The notes: generated from the letters alone by a model not told the origin. Shown: positions 46,786 to 55,818, numbered from the stretch's first letter. The stretch is 64,000 bases of DNA from Shewanella psychrophila (GCF_002005305.1 NZ_CP014782.1:682001-746000); one strand, 5' to 3'. A program made the numbers and translations.

Positions 46786-47370
46786 TTAATTCACTACCAC
46801 TTCTTTAATCGCAATAATTTCACCATTTCTATCACCACTCCTCATCATAAATGTGACTTTATCACCGATGGATAGCGGTTCGCTGGTCACTCTGTGGACC
46901 TCTTTTTCATTGTTTTTAACACTTGATCTAGAGTAATAGCATGTTTGCTGGTCACAAGACATTTGATAATTGCCATTAACTTCCACTCTAACAAAAAAAT
47001 CAGCGAACGAACTGTATGTATCGCTAAATGACATGGAAATAGTATTAGTTTTTAATTGTGCTTTTACCTCGGAAAAATGAGGGTTAACTATGACTTCTTT
47101 TTTATCTACAATTTCACCATTTGAACCACCAGTTCTCATCGTAAATGTGACTTTGTCACCGAATGATAGGGGGATATAGCTTTTTCTGTGGACTTCTTTT
47201 TCATTGTTATTAACACTTGGCCAAGAGTAATAGCATGTTTGCTGCTCACAAGACATTTGATAATTGCCATTAACCTCCGCTCTAACAAAAAAGCCTGAGA
47301 ACGAACTGTAAGTATCGCTAAAGGACATGGAAATGGTATTGTCTTTTAATTGTGCTCCAACTTCGGAAAA
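46786..47370 (-). repeat. Protein-coding repeats 3 and 4 (second dimer)
   Basis: Repeat 3 spans 47370-47077 and repeat 4 spans 47076-46786. Repeat 3 shares EVHRK[S/T]YIPLSFGDKV with repeat 1; repeat 4 shares EVHRVTSEPLS[F/I]GD with repeat 2. This shows duplication of a two-repeat unit of about 588 bp. Confidence 0.85.
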
Positions 47371-47375
47371 ATAAG

Positions 47376-48428
47376 GGCCTTGTTTCCTAAATCGATTGAA
47401 CCTTTTGCAGCTTATGTGATCTGATCTTCCAATGTGGTTATTGGAAACATCAAGATGGGTAAAGCTAAGCGTAAAATGACCAATTGGTCTCAGTACAACA
47501 AGGCATTGATTAATCGAGGGTCCTTGACCTTTTGGATTGATGAGCACGCCATTAGCTCTTGGTGTTGCTCTGAACATCACGGCCGCCGTGGCCGTGGGTA
47601 TATTTACTCTGATGTTGCTATTGAAACTGCATTGGTTGTTAAAGGTGTATTCAACTTATCACTGAGAGCACTAGAAGGTTTCACTACCTCGGTTTTCCAG
47701 CTTATGAATGTGCCACTAACCTCACCAAGCTATAGCTGCATTAGCAAACGTGCCAAGACCGTAAATATCAAATATCGCTCACCGAGTCGTGGCTCTGTGG
47801 CACATGTAGTGATTGATTCAACGGGCCTCAAAGTTTACGGCGAGGGAGAATGGAAGACTCGAAAGCATGGTAAAGAAAAGCGTCGTACCTGGCGTAAGTT
47901 ACACCTCGCAGTAGATGCTAATACGCATGAAGTCGTAGCAGCAGAAGTCACTCTGGTTAACGTTGCTGATAATGAAGTGTTACCCACATTAATCAAGCCG
48001 TTAAGAAGACAGATTAAACAAGTTTCTGCTGATGGAGCATACGACACCAAAGCGTGTCACAAACTACTTCAGCGTAAAGGTTGCAAACCAACTATCCCAC
48101 CAAGAAGCAGTGCTGGGTTTTGGGAGGATGGGCACCCTCGAAACGAGGCAGTGAGAGCCCTCAAAAATAATGAGTTAGCGCAATGGAAGAAGGAAAATGA
48201 CTATCACTTACGGTCACTATCTGAAACAGCAATGTACCGATATAAGCAACTAATTAGTCCGAAACTTAGCCTACGAGATTATAATGCTCAAGTAGGTGAA
48301 GCGCTGGCAGGTGTAAAGGCAATGAACAAAGTCATAAGACTAGGAATGCCAGTTAGGAAACAGGCTGCCTAGTTAGCTCAAACCCTTGGAGTAGCTGCAT
48401 CTATAGCGAGGATTTGATCAACAACGCC
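47376..48428 (+). mobile_element. IS5-family (IS903-like) insertion sequence, complete
   Basis: This 1053-bp element has terminal inverted repeats GGCCTTGTTTCCTAAATC (left) and GGCGTTGTTGATCAAATC (right, read inward), 12 of 18 positions identical. A 9-bp target duplication AAAAATAAG lies at 47367-47375 and 48429-48437. Length, terminal sequence and 9-bp duplication are as in IS903. It encodes one transposase and is inserted at the border of repeats 2 and 3 of a secreted protein gene. Confidence 0.93.
47455..48372 (+). CDS. IS5-family transposase (DDE)
   Basis: This 305-residue transposase starts MGKAKRKMTNWSQYNKALIN, as in the IS903 group. The DDE residues are visible in HVVIDSTGLKVYG (Asp), VSADGAYDTKACH (Asp) and the ARNE-like segment HPRNEAVRALKNN (Glu). 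It looks full length and uninterrupted, so it is probably active. ATG 47455 is preferred to the in-frame codon at 47434. Confidence 0.92.
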   Translation: MGKAKRKMTNWSQYNKALINRGSLTFWIDEHAISSWCCSEHHGRRGRGYIYSDVAIETALVVKGVFNLSLRALEGFTTSVFQLMNVPLTSPSYSCISKRAKTVNIKYRSPSRGSVAHVVIDSTGLKVYGEGEWKTRKHGKEKRRTWRKLHLAVDANTHEVVAAEVTLVNVADNEVLPTLIKPLRRQIKQVSADGAYDTKACHKLLQRKGCKPTIPPRSSAGFWEDGHPRNEAVRALKNNELAQWKKENDYHLRSLSETAMYRYKQLISPKLSLRDYNAQVGEALAGVKAMNKVIRLGMPVRKQAA

Positions 48429-48432
48429 AAAA

Positions 48433-49020
48433 ATAAGGGTTAACTATCACTTCTTTAATATCTACAATTTCACCATTTGAGCCGCCAGTTCTCATCGTAA
48501 ATGTGACCCTATCACCAAAAGACAGCGGTTCGCTTGTTACTCTATGGACCTCTTTCTCATTGTTTTTAACACTTGGCCAAGAGTAATAGCACGTTTGCTG
48601 CTCACAAGACATTTGGTAATTGCCATTAACTTCCACTCTAACAAAAAAATCGGAGAGCGAACTGTAAGTATCGCTAAATGACATGGAGATGGTATTGTTT
48701 TCTAATTGCGCTTTGACCTTAGAAAAATGAGGGTTAACTATCACTTCTTTTCTATCTACTATTTTACCATTTTTGCCGCCAGTTCTCATCGTAAATGTAA
48801 CTTTATCACCGAAGGATAGGGGGATATAGGTTTTTCTGTGGACTTCTTTTACATTGTTATTAACACTTGCTCCGGAGTAAAAACATCTTTGCTGTTCACA
48901 AGACATTTGATAATTATCATTGACTTCCACTCTAACAAAAAATCCAGGTGATGAACTATAATCATTGCTAAATGACATGGATATACTGCTATTATCCAGT
49001 TCGGCATGTACTTCAGAAAA
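48433..49020 (-). repeat. Protein-coding repeats 1 and 2 (first dimer)
   Basis: Repeat 1 spans 49020-48727 and repeat 2 spans 48726-48433, each 294 bp (98 codons). Repeat 2 is closer to repeat 4 than to repeat 1 around the EVHR segment. Confidence 0.85.
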
Positions 49021-49149
49021 CTTTAATATTTCGCTCGAATTTTCATTGGTATAATTAGTACTCATGGCTTGAAAGGAGCTAGTGCTGAGCACTGCTATTA
49101 AGTACAAATGAAATTTTGTCTTTGACAATAATTGCATCAGTTTATTCAT

Positions 49150-49635
49150 TGTTAATATTCCTGTGTATATTAAATGATTAGATTAGTTGTTTAATCAAAC
49201 ATTCATGATTGATTTTTATTTTATGGAAATTACGAAGTGAAACGTGGATTGTTTCTATATTTAATTCCCATATTAACTAATAAGGGATTGTCGATTGATC
49301 CCATTGCATTTTTTAACATCTATCAAGTGATGCGTCACTATTTTGAATGTATCCACAACGTAGCAGTATTAATTAAGGTGTGTTGTTTTTATTATTCTGA
49401 CAATTAATTTATTTTAATCGTTAGAAGGTAAGTTTGGTAAACTAAATAAAGTAATATATGGAATGTATTCAGAATTCATACTAAGTCTCGATGGAAGTTT
49501 AAGTTATATTAAAGTTGAAGGCTATTATTCCCCATGTCATCATCTAGGGTGACAATACATAGACAGGTAAAATTTAGGAGTATTATCGTGGATGGTTAGA
49601 GTCAGAAATACTCAAGCGGACAGAGGTATTTTTCG
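49150..49635. other. AT-rich intergenic region, no gene seen
   Basis: This 486-bp stretch lies between the start of the repeat-protein gene and the ISAs1-family element. It should contain the repeat-protein promoter. No coding frame or strong hairpin was recognised. Confidence 0.45.
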
Positions 49636-50879
49636 CAGGGCGACCGCATGAGTGTTTATTTTTTAGTCGAGCTACATAATCCAGCGAGTAAAACTTTCTC
49701 TAGATGTTGAGGATTCATTAAGCAGCGCTTTTGTTTACCAACGATGCTGAGTTTGGTCGGTTCTTTTCTAAGCATGTTGAGAGCCATATGCCTCAAGTAA
49801 GCTAGATTTTCAGCGCCGTTATTTTTGTATATCTGGCATGTATCTTCGTTCATGTTGACATCCAAGACCCAGTGCATTGACTCGATACCCCAATGTTCAC
49901 GAGTAGCACTTAAGGCTTGCTCTGCTGATAACTCTTTCGAACTAATATAGTAACGATATTCAAGGCTTATCGCCTTACCTTTAACCGCCCTAAAACTTTC
50001 AACCATAACAATGCATTTGAGTGCTTCCCAGCGTGAGAAATCACCTTCGAGTTCAGCCGAATTTAAAACATAGCACGTTCGATTTTCAATACGACCATGG
50101 CCTGTTTCTATATTGAAATCATCATTACTTAAGCCTGCTGAACGATGCTGACTAAAAGCTTGATTTACCGCTTTAGCTAAGTGGCCTTGATTGCTTTTTA
50201 CAGCCAGTAGGTAATCACCACCTTTGTCGATGATCGCTTTAGCAATAGCCGTTTGACAGCCCATAGCATCGATTGTCACTAGCGCTCCGCGTAGATCTAG
50301 CATTTTTAAAAGCTCTGGGATTGCCGTAATTTCATTACTTTTTTGGTCTGATTTTAATTGACCAAGTACCAGCTTATTTGCTGAAGCATAAGCACTTATC
50401 ATATGAATAGTGCTGTTTCGGTCATCACGATTATATGAGCCGCGTAGCGTTTTTCCATCAATCGCAATGACTTCCCCATTAGTTAGCTGGTGAACCGATT
50501 GCATCCATGCTAGAAAACACTCGTTAAAACTATCAGGATTAATCACAGAAATTGTTCTAGCAATTGTATCGTCAGTAGGGATCCCGCCTGTAAACATTTT
50601 TTGCGTTTTGAACCAATGGTGGTGACCAAGAATGTATTCTCGGATATCGAACCAACCATTCGAACCTGCAATAACAGCGCAAAGAGAACCGAACAATATA
50701 TCGAACAATGGATAGGTGATTTTTGCACTTTGGCGGTGGTCGTCAATCGCGCCAAAATGCTCTTTGAATGATTCAATATACATAATGAGACTCCTTAAAA
50801 AGGAGTATAAGATCACAAGCACTTGATCAGGTCAATATTTTGCTGAAACGGCTCAAATAACGTTCACGATCTGACCCTG
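49636..50879 (-). mobile_element. ISAs1-family insertion sequence, complete
   Basis: The 1244-bp element starts CAGGGCGACCGCATGAGTG on the left and ends with the reverse complement of CAGGGTCAGATCGTGAACG on the right; both ends share CAGGG and further matches. A 10-bp target duplication GTATTTTTCG lies at 49626-49635 and 50880-50889. It holds one transposase reading right to left. Nothing recognisable is restored by its removal. Confidence 0.92.
49656..50783 (-). CDS. ISAs1-family transposase
   Basis: This 375-residue transposase has the H-repeat/ISAs1 family motifs: DDHRQSAKITYPLFDILFG, GGIPTDDTIARTIS, AIDGKTLRGSYNR, LVTIDAMGCQTAIAK and EHWGIESMHWVLDVNMNED (each shortened to key parts). SD AAGGAG lies 7 bp before ATG 50783, which is preferred to the in-frame start at 50822. 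It is uninterrupted and ends 20 bp from the left end of the element. Confidence 0.94.
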   Translation of the reverse strand: MYIESFKEHFGAIDDHRQSAKITYPLFDILFGSLCAVIAGSNGWFDIREYILGHHHWFKTQKMFTGGIPTDDTIARTISVINPDSFNECFLAWMQSVHQLTNGEVIAIDGKTLRGSYNRDDRNSTIHMISAYASANKLVLGQLKSDQKSNEITAIPELLKMLDLRGALVTIDAMGCQTAIAKAIIDKGGDYLLAVKSNQGHLAKAVNQAFSQHRSAGLSNDDFNIETGHGRIENRTCYVLNSAELEGDFSRWEALKCIVMVESFRAVKGKAISLEYRYYISSKELSAEQALSATREHWGIESMHWVLDVNMNEDTCQIYKNNGAENLAYLRHMALNMLRKEPTKLSIVGKQKRCLMNPQHLEKVLLAGLCSSTKK

Positions 50880-51138
50880 GTATTTTTCGCTATTGATGTT
50901 GTAAAATATGCTGTTATAAGTAGCGTCGGCACTTAGTATTACAGGTCGATGATGACTTGGTTCGAAGTTGAACTGGTTTTGATCTGGTGCCTCAATGGAA
51001 ATGGCTTTTTAAAGGGGGGGAGCTTTAACCATGACTTTGTTAAAGGCCCACCGCTTGAATCCTATCAAAAAATATCATCAAAAAACGAATAAAAGAGTAT
51101 CGGGTTAGAAATAGCAATGGGTGTCTCAGTTATAGTTT

Positions 51139-51849
51139 CTATTTTTCTAAATCAATAACTTTGCAGCGTATAGGAAGAGTTGCCATGGTGGCACCTGAGG
51201 ACAAACTACGGACGAAATCGATGGCTTTAGTTAGATCTAGTGGTTCAATTTTTTGCTCATTAGCGATACGGCCATCATTGGTCATATCAGTATCCACTAC
51301 ACTTGGACATAAGCAGCAAACCTGAATATCAAAAGGAAGAAGTTCCTGATACAGTGATTGACTGTAGCTAACGATAGCCGCTTTTGTGGCTGAGTAAGCT
51401 GCAATCTTTGCAACTGGTTCTATGCCAGAGGTAGAGCCCAGATTATAGACTTCGCCGTGACCTTGTAGCTTCATCTTTTCGACCACCAAATTACATGTCG
51501 TAATTGTCGATACTAGGTTTACGTTCATCAACTCAGAAAGCTGATCGAGTGTGAGATTAGTGTGTCCAGCCATCAGAATACCTGCACTATTAACCAATAC
51601 ATCAATCGTGTCGTGGCGTGCAATAATTGATTTAATCGCTGATTCAACCTCAATGGGCTTGTTAAAGTCTACGGCAATGGTTTCTATTTTGCTTGCTGAG
51701 GATAGTGATTCTAGCTCTAATTTTGTTCGGTTAAGGTTTTCCTGATTTCGGGAAACTAAAATAAGCGAGTAACCTTGCTGAGAAAAGTAGTGAGAGATAG
51801 CTTTTCCAATACCACGACTGGCTCCAGTGATTAACGCAAGTTTTGACAT
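51139..51849 (-). CDS. Short-chain dehydrogenase/reductase (SDR)
   Basis: This 236-residue classical SDR has the cofactor motif GASRGIGKA, the NSAG motif, and a catalytic Ser (GSTSG) with Y-x3-K in YSATKAA. It would reduce or oxidise a small carbonyl/alcohol with NAD(P)(H). Substrate is unknown. It is a single gene in the accessory segment. Confidence 0.92.
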   Translation of the reverse strand: MSKLALITGASRGIGKAISHYFSQQGYSLILVSRNQENLNRTKLELESLSSASKIETIAVDFNKPIEVESAIKSIIARHDTIDVLVNSAGILMAGHTNLTLDQLSELMNVNLVSTITTCNLVVEKMKLQGHGEVYNLGSTSGIEPVAKIAAYSATKAAIVSYSQSLYQELLPFDIQVCCLCPSVVDTDMTNDGRIANEQKIEPLDLTKAIDFVRSLSSGATMATLPIRCKVIDLEK

Positions 51850-52125
51850 GAGTGATGACCTTTACCATTAGTTTTTGGCAATATACATTTTTTTAAGGAC
51901 TTCCGCAAAAGTTGAAATATTGTTATAAATATCAAGGGTGCCGTTCAACATAAACGTTAGTTTTAGCAGTTTTCTGGATTAAGGGCTCTAATACTGGGTA
52001 TTATTGTCGGTGTTATACGTGATTATATCTGGAAGAGGGGGCAAAAAATATATAACGAAAGTCAATGGTATCAATAGCTAATTATACGCGCCTTTATAGT
52101 GGGGCTTTATTTTCAAGGAAGTTAA

Positions 52126-52443
52126 ATGATTTACTCAACAACTGAAACCATTCCAGGTAAAGAAATTACTGAAATAGTCGGTGTAGTTACGGGTAATGTC
52201 GTTCAATCGAAACATATTGGACGTGACATTATGGCTGGGTTAAAAAGTATCGTGGGCGGTGAGATCCGTGGATATACAGAAATGCTGACAGATGCCAGAG
52301 ATGTGGCAATTCAACGCTTAGCTGAAAGTGCTCGTGAAAAAGGAGCTGATGCTGTAATTGGTATTCGCTTTACTACGAGTTCAATCATGGATGGCTCGTC
52401 TGAAATCATGGTATTTGGAACAGCGGTCAAATTAGGTACATAA
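52126..52443 (+). CDS. YbjQ family (UPF0145) protein
   Basis: This 105-residue protein has the family start TTETIPGKEITEIVGVVTGN and the motif ARDVAIQRLAESAREKGADA. YbjQ-like proteins form small pentamer-type folds and have been called heavy-metal-binding, but function is not established. SD AAGGAAG lies just before ATG 52126. Confidence 0.92.
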   Translation: MIYSTTETIPGKEITEIVGVVTGNVVQSKHIGRDIMAGLKSIVGGEIRGYTEMLTDARDVAIQRLAESAREKGADAVIGIRFTTSSIMDGSSEIMVFGTAVKLGT

Positions 52444-52666
52444 TTTTTATAAAAACCTTCAAGATGACCTCAGCGGGGGGGTCATGATCCTGCTGTATCT
52501 TCTGCTTTGTAATGTTTTACGTTATAGCCAGCCTTATAGTTTACTCATTTTGGAAGTATCCTAATGGAATAACCTGTAATCATCTAGTGATGAATACATA
52601 CATTATTACGGATATCATATTGTTTAAACAATTCACTAATAATTTTTTTGGGGAATGCTGTATAAA

Positions 52667-52801
52667 ATGCCTGCAACACTTCTTGCAAAAAATAATCAAC
52701 AAGAGGATAGTCAAAGTAAGTTGGATGTGTATTTGTTATACAATAATGAAAATAGATTATCGGATCATATTGCAGGCTATCTCATGGAGGAGAAGAAATG
52801 A
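52667..52801 (+). CDS. Possible small ORF coupled to the next gene
   Basis: ATG 52667 opens 44 codons (MPATLLAKNNQQEDSQSKLD to the end GYLMEEKK). The stop TGA overlaps the start of the next gene as ATGA. The SD of the next gene (GGAGGAG) lies inside its last codons. A GGGGA at about 52650-52654 could be its own SD, but spacing is long. Composition looks protein-like (hydrophilic, no membrane segment), but there is no homology evidence available here. A competing frame from 52512 is less convincing. Confidence 0.4.
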   Translation: MPATLLAKNNQQEDSQSKLDVYLLYNNENRLSDHIAGYLMEEKK

Positions 52802-53286
52802 AACTTTTTATTAGGCAAAGTTTTACTCAGGCAGATTCAGGACAAGAGTCTTTAGTTCAAAGTGTTATCGATGAAATTAGACGTGAATATGCTTGTGCCG
52901 ATTTCTTAACTGGTACTCATGCTTTAAACAAAAATTCTTTTATAGAGTATTTTGAACATCAAATGAAGCAAGAGTTTACTGCAAAATCCTTTCGACAATA
53001 TAGACTAGGTCTCATTGAGCAATGTGATGCTTTGATTTTTATTCGTACTTCTATGAGTGAGAGCGGGGCGTATGAACTAGCCTATAACCTACATTCACAA
53101 AAGCCGAAGCCTGTTTTTTATGCTCATTGGGTTAATGCACCAATAAAAACCACCTTGCTCAGAGAGTTAGATGATGAATATCCTTTAGTTTATAATGCGT
53201 TTAATTCGTCAGACGATATCCTAGCGGGGTTAAGTGTATTCTTTAAACGATATGATTTATTAGAAGTGGAGAGTGCACTTGCTTAG
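52798..53286 (+). CDS. Rossmann-like protein resembling nucleoside 2-deoxyribosyltransferases
   Basis: This 162-residue protein starts KLFIRQSFTQ and contains CDALIFIRTSMSESGAYELAY, with the Glu/Ser-Gly pattern seen in nucleoside 2-deoxyribosyltransferase-like and LOG/SLOG-like folds. A very good SD (GGAGGAG) precedes ATG 52798. It may bind a nucleotide or cleave a glycosidic bond, but this is a structural guess. It lies in the accessory segment, downstream of the small ORF. Confidence 0.65.
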   Translation: MKLFIRQSFTQADSGQESLVQSVIDEIRREYACADFLTGTHALNKNSFIEYFEHQMKQEFTAKSFRQYRLGLIEQCDALIFIRTSMSESGAYELAYNLHSQKPKPVFYAHWVNAPIKTTLLRELDDEYPLVYNAFNSSDDILAGLSVFFKRYDLLEVESALA

Positions 53287-53646
53287 TCGATAGCAAATGT
53301 TTTACATATATCGACACTGAATTCTGGTTCATTTATTTATATCTGATCTTTAACTCCCTGCTGACTGAACTGTGTTTATTCAAAGGTGGTCAAGGTTAGG
53401 TGATGTGTGAGCAAGTCGCTAAGTCTCTTCCCCCTTTTCCCCTCGTCTCGACATTCTTCATTTCAAAATCATAACCATCACAGAATAAACCGCTGACGTT
53501 AGAGTAACTTCTTGGATATTTGCTAGTTTGTTTGGCTAGACAAATGGAAATATAGGGAGCAATATCCTTGTCGATAATTAAGTTATAGGCTTATTAGTTT
53601 AAATTAATGTACGCCATTTTTCGGCAATAACGTTCAGAGAAAACAC
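53287..53646. other. Intergenic region before ktrA
   Basis: This 360-bp stretch closes the accessory segment. It has a pyrimidine-rich patch (CTCTTCCCCCTTTTCCCCTC at about 53425-53444) and probably the ktrAB promoter. No gene was recognised. Confidence 0.45.
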
Positions 53647-54309
53647 ATGACTCATGAAAATAAATATATTGTTATCATCGGCTTAGGTAGGTTTGGTATG
53701 GCGCTTTGTCATGAGTTGAGTCAAGAGGGGGCACAGGTACTCGCTATAGACATCGATGAAAAAAATGTACGCAAGGCGGCCGAATTTGCGACTGAGGCCA
53801 TAGTTGCAGATTGCTCAGATGAAGAAACCATATCTGAGTTGAAACTCGATGATTACGATCTCGCCATGGTAGCGATAGGTGAGGATGTCAACGCCAGTAT
53901 ATTAACCACTCTCGTATTAAAAGAGGCTGGAGTGAAAACGGTTTGGGTAAAAGCCAAAGATAAGTTCCATGCGAAGATTCTGGACAAGATAGGGGCGGAT
54001 AAAGTCATTCAGCCTGAGCGCGATATGGGAGTCAGAATTGCCCATCACATGCTAGATCAGCATATTTTTGAGTTCATCGATTTAGGCTGCGATATTGCTT
54101 TAGCTGAGGTCGCTGTCTCTGATAAGTATTTAGGCAGTAAACTTATGGAGCATCCTTGCGCTAAGCGTAGTGATATTAATTTATTGGCATTGAAAAGAGG
54201 CGTAGAAGTCGATAAATACCCGTCACCCGAGGCCACTTTTGATAAAAATGACATGTTGATTGTGACGGGGCAGAAAGATAAATTAATAGAAGTGTTAAGA
54301 CGACTATGA
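53647..54309 (+). CDS. ktrA: Potassium uptake regulatory subunit KtrA (RCK protein)
   Basis: This 220-residue cytosolic RCK protein has a nucleotide-binding TrkA-N domain (IIGLGRFGMALCHEL, acidic residue IDIDEKNV at the end of strand 2) and a TrkA-C domain (about residues 140-220). An octameric ring of KtrA gates the KtrB channel in response to ATP/ADP. It overlaps ktrB by 4 bp (ATGA). Confidence 0.93.
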   Translation: MTHENKYIVIIGLGRFGMALCHELSQEGAQVLAIDIDEKNVRKAAEFATEAIVADCSDEETISELKLDDYDLAMVAIGEDVNASILTTLVLKEAGVKTVWVKAKDKFHAKILDKIGADKVIQPERDMGVRIAHHMLDQHIFEFIDLGCDIALAEVAVSDKYLGSKLMEHPCAKRSDINLLALKRGVEVDKYPSPEATFDKNDMLIVTGQKDKLIEVLRRL

Positions 54310-55673
54310 AGTTTATTGCTCACAGGAATACTTTCTTTCCAATCAAGGCTGAAAAATCCGGTGTAAAATGGTCTGAACCTAAGATCATCTTGTGCAGTTT
54401 TTTTGTTATTTTATTTCCTTCCGCGATATTGCTGACCCTGCCGGTATTCTCTGTTACTGGTTTAAGCTTTACCGATGCATTGTTTACGGCGACGTCGGCG
54501 ATCAGTGTGACTGGATTAGGTGTGGTCGATACTGGCACACACTTCAGAGCGAGCGGTAAAATATTATTGATGTTCTTGATGCAGATAGGTGGCTTAGGTC
54601 AGATGACTCTCTCTGCTGTATTGCTTTATATGTTTGGTCAGCGTCTAAGTTTGCGCCAACAAGCATTAACCAAGGAGGCGCTTGGCCAGGATAAGTCTAT
54701 TAATATAAGGCGATTAGTGAAGCACATCGTCGTCTTTTCCCTGATTGCCGAATTGTTAGGTTTTATCTTTCTGGCCATACGTTGGGTGCCGGAAATGGGC
54801 TGGCAGACAGGCATGTTTACCGCTCTTTTTCATGCGGTATCGGCATTCAATAATGCCGGTTTTTCACTATTTTCAGATAGCTTGAGTTCCTACGCCACTG
54901 ATCCCTTGATCACTTTCACTATAGCTAGTCTGATCATCTTTGGAGGTTTGGGTTTTACAGTTATCTCAGATCTCAGGCGCAATGGTGCAAGTGGTTTTCG
55001 CCATTTTCAGTTGCATACTAAGATAATGCTGCTTGCCACACCATGTTTGATCTTGTTCGGTACCTTGATGTTCTGGCTACTGGAGCATAATAATCCGAAT
55101 ACATTAGGGCAATACAATCTGGGGCAACAATGGTTGGTGGCCTTCTTTCAGTCCGTCACAGCGCGAACCGCAGGTTTTAACAGCGTCGATATCGCACTGT
55201 TCAGCCAGGGGGCCTTTTTTATCATGATCATTCTGATGTTGATTGGCGCAGGTTCTACATCTACTGGGGGAGGGATAAAGGTGTCCACATTTGTGGTTGT
55301 GGCTGTGGCTACCTGGTCTTTCCTAAGACAGCGTCCTCATGTATCCATTTTTAAACGTACCGTGCCATCGAAAACGGTGACTAAATGTTTGGCCATCATA
55401 GTGGTCAGCGGCATCATATTGTCACTGGCCATGTTCAGTCTTATGCTCACTGAAAATGCACCTTTCGAACAGATCATGTTCGAGACTATTTCGGCATTTG
55501 CCACCGTGGGGTTGACAGCGGGCTTAACGGGCAATTTATCGGAACCTGGTAAATACATCATGATAGTGGTGATGGTCATAGGTCGTATTGGCCCATTGAC
55601 ACTGGCCTACATGCTGGCAAGACCCAATCCCACCTTGCTAAAATATCCGGAAGATAACGTATTTGCTGGCTGA
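54306..55673 (+). CDS. ktrB: Potassium uptake membrane subunit KtrB
   Basis: This 455-residue membrane protein has four repeats with pore-filter segments: ATSAISVTGLGVVD, AVSAFNNAGFSLF, SVTARTAGFNSVD and TISAFATVGLTAG. A glycine in each filter position marks the Trk/Ktr/HKT family. It mediates K+ uptake, probably with Na+, together with KtrA. Start overlaps ktrA by ATGA. Confidence 0.94.
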   Translation: MKFIAHRNTFFPIKAEKSGVKWSEPKIILCSFFVILFPSAILLTLPVFSVTGLSFTDALFTATSAISVTGLGVVDTGTHFRASGKILLMFLMQIGGLGQMTLSAVLLYMFGQRLSLRQQALTKEALGQDKSINIRRLVKHIVVFSLIAELLGFIFLAIRWVPEMGWQTGMFTALFHAVSAFNNAGFSLFSDSLSSYATDPLITFTIASLIIFGGLGFTVISDLRRNGASGFRHFQLHTKIMLLATPCLILFGTLMFWLLEHNNPNTLGQYNLGQQWLVAFFQSVTARTAGFNSVDIALFSQGAFFIMIILMLIGAGSTSTGGGIKVSTFVVVAVATWSFLRQRPHVSIFKRTVPSKTVTKCLAIIVVSGIILSLAMFSLMLTENAPFEQIMFETISAFATVGLTAGLTGNLSEPGKYIMIVVMVIGRIGPLTLAYMLARPNPTLLKYPEDNVFAG

Positions 55674-55680
55674 TATTTGA

Positions 55681-55704
55681 TAGTGATAAGAATTATTATC
55701 ACTA
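55681..55704. repeat. Perfect inverted repeat after ktrB
   Basis: TAGTGATAA-GAATTA-TTATCACTA lies 8 bp after the ktrB stop. It is AT-rich and probably a 3' end stabiliser. Confidence 0.5.
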
Positions 55705-55713
55705 GGTACAAAA

Positions 55714-55743
55714 AAACGGACACGTGCCTACTCGTGTCCGTTT
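55714..55743. terminator. Bidirectional terminator between ktrB and dadA
   Basis: AAACGGACACG-8 nt-CGTGTCCGTTT has an 11-bp perfect stem. The T-run is stronger on the - strand (seven T) than on the + strand. It sits between the two convergent stop codons. Confidence 0.8.
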
Positions 55744-55818
55744 GATTGTGTGTACTGTGTTTAAGCTCTATCTATTCAATTCTTCCATTAAAAGAAACAA
55801 AACAGAATCTTAAGTTCC

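Larger units (their letters stand above)
46786..49149 (-). pseudogene. Secreted protein of four 98-residue repeats, interrupted by an IS903-like element
   Basis: The 5' part (49149 to 48429) encodes a signal peptide (LYLIAVLSTSSFQAMS) and repeats 1-2. The 3' part (47375 to 46786) encodes repeats 3-4 and the natural stop. Removing the IS and one copy of its 9-bp target duplication (1062 bp) restores one frame of 433 residues, joining VIVNPY to FSEVGAQL. Each repeat starts FSEV-AQL-NNTISMSFSDTY, has a conserved cysteine pair (SCEQQTCYY) and ends GEIVD-KEVIVNP. The protein family is not recognised; an exported beta-sandwich with one disulfide per repeat is inferred. The IS ends supply new stop codons, so the 5' half might still be secreted as a two-repeat protein. 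Confidence 0.85.

Noticed and set aside
46786..49020. CRISPR-like array suggested by regular repeats
   Set aside because: The repeats are 294-bp coding units that keep reading frame and protein motifs, without short direct repeats or spacers.
50949..51092. 47-codon ORF starting MMTWFEVELV after the ISAs1 element
   Set aside because: No SD and no recognisable motif; length is within chance expectation.
51967..52077. Open stretch reading ALILGIIVGVIRDYIWKRGQ before a stop
   Set aside because: It looks protein-like (membrane helix plus basic end) but has no usable start codon or SD. At most it is a gene fragment.
52512..52814. 100-codon + strand ORF upstream of the deoxyribosyltransferase-like gene
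   Set aside because: No ribosome-binding site, an odd Cys/Ile/Tyr-rich composition, and it overlaps a better-supported coupled small ORF and the true start at 52798.
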